From Candidatus Woesearchaeota archaeon (GTDB taxonomy: Archaea; Nanobdellota; Nanobdellia; Woesearchaeales; JAHWHD01), in assembly GCA_019323525.1 (NCBI GenBank), contig JAHWHD010000031.1:1-8567 (forward strand): DNA of 8,567 nt, written 5' to 3'. Made by a program: the position numbers and the translations under genes. Each line of letters starts with the position of its first letter. Position 1 is the first letter of the stretch. Under the pieces are notes generated by a model. It saw only the letters and a list, made by a program, of their open reading frames with translations. It had not been told where the DNA came from and did no database searches. Positions 5,136-8,567 of the stretch are shown here, one piece after another.

Positions 5136-6173
5136 TTAAGAATCAGACTTTTCCGGAAACCGCATAAACTCAAGACCTCGAGGATTTCTTATTACGAACT
5201 TTTTAAGAAAACGGTGCGTCTGGACAACAACAGAAGGATGTTTCTCCCATCTCTTGCTAAGCCTGTTAAATTCCTTCAACCATGCATTTGCTTGCTTTGG
5301 CCTATGTTCATAGGTGTAATGCATCAGTAACCCTGCGATGTAAAGATTTTCTTTTGCAAGCCTGTGTGCAGTTGATATATACCTTATCGCAGCATCAGGT
5401 CTGTTATTATGCATGTGTACAGCGCCTAGCAAGAAATAGCCTTGAGGAGATTCAGGTTCTAATCTAACAGCCTCTTTAAGGCATGCTATCGCATTATCAG
5501 ACACTTTTTCGTTTAAGATTTTGTGGATTGCGATTGAGTACAATGGAAACACTTGATGCGACTTAAACTCGCGCTTGAAAGCCCATGGAGTCTGCATGCA
5601 TTTCAAAATCTCTTCCTCTTTCACGTACCTGCAGAATATAGTGTCAAACAGCCTGTCATCATGCCTCAAAGTAACATGCGCAAGTGTCGTGTAGGGCCAT
5701 AGATGATATACTGGTTTCACATCCATACCTTTCTCCTCTGCAACAGGCCCTAGAACAGCAGCCACAGAATCGCAATCTAAAGCTTTATTTTTAATACCGT
5801 GGTAAAGCGTAAGAGACTGAAATGCATTATTACTTGAAACATAATAACCGCGTCCTTTCAAAACATCACACATCCCTTCAAGATCCTTTTCCTTGATCAT
5901 CGAAGACCTTAACCTTGCAAGCTCGTCCTTGAACTCTGTTGATTCTTGATAGGTCAGGTTCATATGTCTTATATGCAGGTTAGCCATCTTATCAAGAGGA
6001 CAACCGCTCGGTAAAGAAGTAAGAACAGGATTCCGTAACTCGTGTCTATACTCTCTCTGGACAATAGGCGCTTCATAAAACCTATGACTCATAGGCTCAT
6101 ATGTTGGCTCGATACGAGCAGAACATCCTGATATTAAAGTCGCCAACCCCAAAGCAAGTAACGATTTTCTCAT
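5136..6173 (-). CDS. Lipoprotein with transglutaminase-like domain and TPR-like helices, triad intact
   Basis: This 345-residue protein starts with MRKSLLALGLATLISGC, a Sec signal with lipobox L13-I-S-G-C17, so it is probably membrane-anchored and extracellular. Residues 121-179 look like a transglutaminase/SirB1-type papain-fold core: ALDCDSVAAVLGPVAEEKG, then LAHVTLRH, then LFDT. This gives a plausible triad of C134, H166 and D177. Residues about 220-295 contain helix pairs with TPR spacing (AIACLKEAVRLEPESPQGYFLLGAVHM, then DAAIRYISTAHRLA), suggesting a protein-binding arm. It is a tandem paralog of the upstream gene, with which it shares a nearly identical first 72 bases. It might act as an amidase, peptidase or crosslinker on surface protein, but activity is inferred only from the residue pattern. 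The mRNA is predicted to be leaderless. Confidence 0.75.
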   Translation of the reverse strand: MRKSLLALGLATLISGCSARIEPTYEPMSHRFYEAPIVQREYRHELRNPVLTSLPSGCPLDKMANLHIRHMNLTYQESTEFKDELARLRSSMIKEKDLEGMCDVLKGRGYYVSSNNAFQSLTLYHGIKNKALDCDSVAAVLGPVAEEKGMDVKPVYHLWPYTTLAHVTLRHDDRLFDTIFCRYVKEEEILKCMQTPWAFKREFKSHQVFPLYSIAIHKILNEKVSDNAIACLKEAVRLEPESPQGYFLLGAVHMHNNRPDAAIRYISTAHRLAKENLYIAGLLMHYTYEHRPKQANAWLKEFNRLSKRWEKHPSVVVQTHRFLKKFVIRNPRGLEFMRFPEKSDS

Positions 6174-6177
6174 AAAA
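6106..6177 (-). repeat. Direct repeat, copy 1: signal-peptide cassette
   Basis: These 72 bases cover the start codon, the signal peptide and residues to about 23. They match 7238-7309 at 71 of 72 positions. The only difference (6168 versus 7300) is silent, Arg AGA versus AGG. The downstream halves of the two genes are far more diverged. Confidence 0.9.
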
Positions 6178-6194
6178 CTAGGATACTATGTAGA

Positions 6195-6202
6195 TATAAA
6201 AA
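6195..6202 (-). promoter_or_regulatory. TATA box of the triad-intact lipoprotein gene
   Basis: TTTTTATA on the minus strand is centred 26 bases from ATG 6173, so the mRNA should be leaderless. An 18-base stretch (6192-6209) around the box matches the promoter of the upstream paralog (7325-7342) with one mismatch. Confidence 0.6.
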
Positions 6203-6203
6203 A
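6198..6203 (-). terminator. T-run directly after the upstream paralog's stop
   Basis: TTTTTT on the minus strand begins two bases after the TAA of the 366-residue gene and overlaps the TATA box of the next gene. It could end one transcript and position the next. Confidence 0.4.
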
Positions 6204-6204
6204 C

Positions 6205-7305
6205 TTATGGCTGAGATTCGACCTCTCTCAAAGCTTCCTCAGCACGTCTCTTGTGTGTAAGTACTATATCTCTCCTGTGCCTGCCGACCTTTGCTTTTGT
6301 AGAACTGAATTTAAGACCCATAATGTGTGCCTGTTTGAAAGCCTGCAGAGTCATTTTAAGGATCTCAGGATTGTGTTCATATGTCCTGGAAAGAGTGTTA
6401 AACCTTTGCACCATCCTGGTTTTTTCAGCAGGCCAGCAATCGTCGGCAAAGTCTGCCATCGCATGCGCCAGGAAAAGGTTCTTGTTCGCTATCCTTGATG
6501 CAGTCTCAAGATGTCTCAGGCCTTGCTTGGCACTGTTGTTCTTGAAGTGTAGGTTAGCCATCAAGTAATGTACCTGCGGACATCCAGAGTCCTTGTCCAG
6601 TGCCAGGTCAAAACATTGCTTTGCAGTCTTTGAGTCATCATTAACAAGCAACAAATGAACTCCGAGCCCGTATAGAGGCATAACATCAAATGATCCTAGC
6701 TCGTGCTCAAAAAAATGAGGAGCTTTTATCTGTTTAAGGTACTGGTCTTTAGTCATGAACTTGCGCCTGCGCGCGTCAAGATACCCGGCTTTATGTTTAA
6801 GCAGGACCCTAGGCATCATAGTGTAAGGCGCGAGCGTATACACTTGCTTAACATCTATACCCTGCTGCCTTGCAACAGGCCCTAGAAGTGTTGTAGCAAC
6901 ATCTGAATCTAACTGTTTAGATTTTAAGGAATGGTAAAGTGTGATAGCACCTTTGCCATTTGGCTTTATCCTGTAACCCGCGCCCCTGATAGCTCTGCAC
7001 ATACCTTCAAGAGTATCCTCCTCAACCATCTCGTCCTTTATCCTCACTATCTCGCGCTTGTAAGCGTTACCTTCATCATTAGAAAGTTTCAGGTACTTGA
7101 TTTCATAATCAGCAATCCTGTTTAGTGTGGTCCCTAACCTTGAACCATAATCCATTGGAGATGCAACAAAATACATGTCCTCTTTACAGTCGCGCTTGTG
7201 ATACTCATCAAAAACATGGCTTGGAGCCATGTAAGTAGGCTCGATACGAGCAGAACATCCTGATATTAAAGTCGCCAACCCCAAAGCAAGTAACGATTTC
7301 CTCAT
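6205..7305 (-). CDS. Paralogous lipoprotein, likely pseudoenzyme of the transglutaminase-like type
   Basis: This 366-residue protein shares the first 25 residues, including lipobox C17, exactly with the downstream gene and aligns with it without gaps over residues 121-179. There 28 of 59 residues are identical by hand count. The putative catalytic Cys is Ser (S134 in QLDSD) and the His is Arg (R166 in MMPRV), while D177 and H171 remain. It therefore appears catalytically dead, at least as a thiol enzyme. TPR-like helices follow (about 228-290: AKQCFDLALDKDSGCPQVHYLMANLHF and so on). The C-terminal tail (about 340-366) is basic and longer than in its partner. A binding, regulatory or scaffolding role beside the intact paralog is the likeliest reading. 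Leaderless start at 7305. Confidence 0.75.
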   Translation of the reverse strand: MRKSLLALGLATLISGCSARIEPTYMAPSHVFDEYHKRDCKEDMYFVASPMDYGSRLGTTLNRIADYEIKYLKLSNDEGNAYKREIVRIKDEMVEEDTLEGMCRAIRGAGYRIKPNGKGAITLYHSLKSKQLDSDVATTLLGPVARQQGIDVKQVYTLAPYTMMPRVLLKHKAGYLDARRRKFMTKDQYLKQIKAPHFFEHELGSFDVMPLYGLGVHLLLVNDDSKTAKQCFDLALDKDSGCPQVHYLMANLHFKNNSAKQGLRHLETASRIANKNLFLAHAMADFADDCWPAEKTRMVQRFNTLSRTYEHNPEILKMTLQAFKQAHIMGLKFSSTKAKVGRHRRDIVLTHKRRAEEALREVESQP

Positions 7306-7309
7306 AAAA
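7238..7309 (-). repeat. Direct repeat, copy 2: signal-peptide cassette
   Basis: This copy is offset by 1132 bases from copy 1 and is identical except for one silent base. Similarity resumes upstream around the TATA box (7325-7342). Confidence 0.9.
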
Positions 7310-7327
7310 TCTAGAATTATGTTGAGA

Positions 7328-7335
7328 TTTAAAAA
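7328..7335 (-). promoter_or_regulatory. TATA box of the pseudoenzyme lipoprotein gene
   Basis: TTTTTAAA on the minus strand is centred 26 bases from ATG 7305. A second TATA-like CTTATAAA at 7350-7357 lies just upstream and would give a leader of about 20 bases with no ribosome binding site, so the proximal box is preferred. Confidence 0.55.
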
Positions 7336-7336
7336 A
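7331..7336 (-). terminator. T-run after the metalloprotease gene
   Basis: TTTTTT on the minus strand lies about 26 bases after the protease stop and again coincides with the TATA box of the next gene, as at 6198-6203. Confidence 0.35.
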
Positions 7337-7362
7337 CTTATGCAGGGGGTTTATAAGGTTTA

Positions 7363-8346
7363 TTAACCCAGGTAAACCCTCTCTCCTTCAAAAGCGATTA
7401 TATCATCGATACTAAAATCACTATGCTTAAGATAAGGCTGCGACCTCATGTCAACAATATCATGCCTTTTAGAGAAGTCAAGGTTATCCCTTTTACCTAA
7501 ACCCATAAAATATAGCTGCGCATCATGAAACCGTTTATAAATCGAGATCCCGTGGTTAACAAGAGTATAAGTACCGTCAGGGTTCTTGGTAAAGTCATTT
7601 GCGTTCATTGGAGTTGCTGAACCTGTTCCTGAAACAACACCTTGGTAAAAATGTATACCCTGAGCCTTTATCTCAAGACCTGCAGCTCCTGTAAAATCAA
7701 CACCTGCAAACATCCCCCACTGATGACCTGTCTCGTGCAGTCCTCCGTTCTGTGACTGCTCATATATATTTGGGTAAAAACCCCAGTCCCTGTAACTCCA
7801 AAGGTAACCAAAAAGATTAGCACCAAGCATATGACTTGGAGCATTATAATAAGCAGTCTTGTCAAATATGCTCTGGCCTATACCCTGAACATTATTCTGG
7901 AACAGGAAATGCAGGTTAGCCTCGACCCTTGCATCAGACTTCACTACAGGGAAGAAAGATATAAAATCATACGCACCATTGTTCATTAGACCAAATAACC
8001 GTACAGCTTCTTTGATAGAACCATTGTTCTTCCAGTCACCATTATCATTCACAAAGTAAACACCGTCAACTGCAATCGACGACATGCCAAGTGTAGCATT
8101 GCTCCATGTCTGAGGAAAAGGTGTCATGATATTCTCAACAAATAAAAGTTCATCTCCTGTGACGCCGTTACTATCACCTATAATAACATAAGCCATCTTA
8201 AAATCATGTTTTTCAGTAGGAGCAGGAGGAGTGTAACTGCCACCTGTTATCTGTATAATCTGCGTTTCTTCTTCGTCACTGCATGCAGTTGTAAAAGCAG
8301 TCAAACTGGATAAAGTTCCCAAGAATAGACGTCTTGAAAGTACCAT
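7363..8346 (-). CDS. Tat-exported putative lipoprotein zinc metalloprotease (HExxH)
   Basis: This 327-residue protein begins MVLSRRLFLGTLSSLTAF with a twin-arginine motif (S4-R-R-L-F-L) and a permissive lipobox TTAC22, so folded export by Tat and lipid anchoring are likely. Residues 23-48 form an acidic/Pro-rich linker. The catalytic motif is H204-ETGH208-QWG, with E205 as the general base. The usual metzincin third His is absent, because A214 sits where it would be. Downstream features match a family of bacterial secreted zinc proteases that I recall as HExxH, then a His after about 20 residues, a Met-containing turn, and LYLMGL. Here these are H232 in QGIHFYQG, TPMNANDF (245-252) and LYFMGLG (278-284). 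H232 is the probable third ligand. It diverges from the deoxyribosyltransferase-like gene and is predicted leaderless. Confidence 0.75.
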   Translation of the reverse strand: MVLSRRLFLGTLSSLTAFTTACSDEEETQIIQITGGSYTPPAPTEKHDFKMAYVIIGDSNGVTGDELLFVENIMTPFPQTWSNATLGMSSIAVDGVYFVNDNGDWKNNGSIKEAVRLFGLMNNGAYDFISFFPVVKSDARVEANLHFLFQNNVQGIGQSIFDKTAYYNAPSHMLGANLFGYLWSYRDWGFYPNIYEQSQNGGLHETGHQWGMFAGVDFTGAAGLEIKAQGIHFYQGVVSGTGSATPMNANDFTKNPDGTYTLVNHGISIYKRFHDAQLYFMGLGKRDNLDFSKRHDIVDMRSQPYLKHSDFSIDDIIAFEGERVYLG

Positions 8347-8368
8347 GTATTATACCTAGATTTTGAAC

Positions 8369-8376
8369 TATAAAAA
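8369..8376 (-). promoter_or_regulatory. TATA box of the metalloprotease gene
   Basis: TTTTTATA on the minus strand is centred 26 bases from ATG 8346, predicting a leaderless mRNA and supporting this start, which keeps the complete Tat motif. Confidence 0.6.
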
Positions 8377-8411
8377 TGTTACTGATATGGATTATCAATA
8401 CAGACGCAAGA

Positions 8412-8419
8412 TTTTTAAA
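8412..8419 (+). promoter_or_regulatory. TATA box of the deoxyribosyltransferase-like gene
   Basis: TTTTTAAA is centred 26 bases before ATG 8442, the same leaderless arrangement. It is separated by 35 bases from the divergent protease promoter. Confidence 0.6.
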
Positions 8420-8441
8420 CACCACAATCTTCAATCTAACC

Positions 8442-8567
8442 ATGAAAATCTTCATAGCATACAAGCTCTCAGGAACAGACCATGACATGCTTAGGGAAAG
8501 ACTTGAAGAGATACGCAAGGTCCTTATCAATAAAGGCCATGAACCGTTCATCTATTACAGGGACGCG
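8442..8567 (+). CDS. Nucleoside 2-deoxyribosyltransferase-like protein, N-terminal part
   Basis: The first 42 codons are present and the gene runs off the right edge. MKIFIAYKLSGTDHDMLRER followed by a helix and KGHEPFIYYRD is the typical opening of the nucleoside 2-deoxyribosyltransferase superfamily: a first beta strand, a Ser/Gly loop, a long helix, then GHEVF leading to the second strand. Members cleave N-glycosidic bonds of nucleosides or nucleotides; many small archaeal and candidate-phylum homologs have no assigned substrate. The catalytic Glu and C-terminal substrate residues lie outside the window, so activity cannot be judged. The start is supported by a correctly spaced TATA box. 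Confidence 0.6.
   Translation, partial: MKIFIAYKLSGTDHDMLRERLEEIRKVLINKGHEPFIYYRDA

Noticed and set aside
6106..7309. Direct repeats as ends of a mobile element or attachment site
   Set aside because: The repeats coincide exactly with the 5' coding ends of two paralogs, and no transposase, integrase or tRNA lies nearby. Paralogy with conversion explains them better.
8276..8551. Minus-strand 91-codon frame over the divergent promoters
   Set aside because: It would cross both TATA boxes and the starts of the protease and deoxyribosyltransferase-like genes, and the product has no recognisable features.

Overview
The window looks archaeal, most likely a small-genome DPANN lineage of the Woesearchaeota/Nanoarchaeota type, although no single gene proves this. 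The evidence is promoter architecture plus gene content. Almost every gene has an A/T-rich TATA box whose centre lies about 26 bases before the A of the ATG, which predicts leaderless mRNAs. The few leadered genes carry Shine-Dalgarno sequences matching the archaeal 16S tail. Other hints are T-run terminators without hairpins, lipoproteins with short signal peptides, a tiny Lys/Ala peptide and many unrecognised single genes. Codon use follows the standard code (TAA, TGA and TAG stops).

Layout. Positions 1-1653 (minus) hold the first 551 codons of a GHKL (Hsp90/gyrase/MutL-type fold) ATPase that runs off the left edge. A perfect palindrome lies over its predicted transcription start. At 1800-3064 a small secreted lipoprotein (minus) and an unrecognised 263-residue protein (plus) diverge from back-to-back TATA boxes only 6 bases apart. 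At 3214-3297 is a 27-residue Lys/Ala peptide with a strong ribosome binding site, ending in T-runs. Three small minus-strand genes follow (3333-4551): an unknown, a DUF5680-type protein and another unknown, each with its own promoter. The region 4552-4827 contains only tiny candidate ORFs.

Positions 4828-8346 (minus) form a co-oriented cell-surface block. In transcription order it holds a Tat-type putative lipoprotein with a HETGHQWG zinc-protease motif, two tandem paralogous lipoproteins with a transglutaminase-like domain and TPR-like helices, and a small multi-spanning membrane protein. Each has its own promoter. One paralog keeps a Cys-His-Asp triad; the other has Ser-Arg-Asp at the same residue numbers. 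Their first 72 bases are identical except for one silent change although the rest has diverged strongly. Positions 8442-8567 (plus) hold the start of a nucleoside 2-deoxyribosyltransferase-like protein, divergent from the protease.

Most interesting candidate: the envelope block, read as an exported protease next to an enzyme/pseudoenzyme lipoprotein pair sharing an apparently homogenised promoter and signal-peptide cassette. The functional link between these genes is inferred only from orientation and shared localisation. No CRISPR array, tRNA, rRNA, insertion sequence or integrase was recognised.
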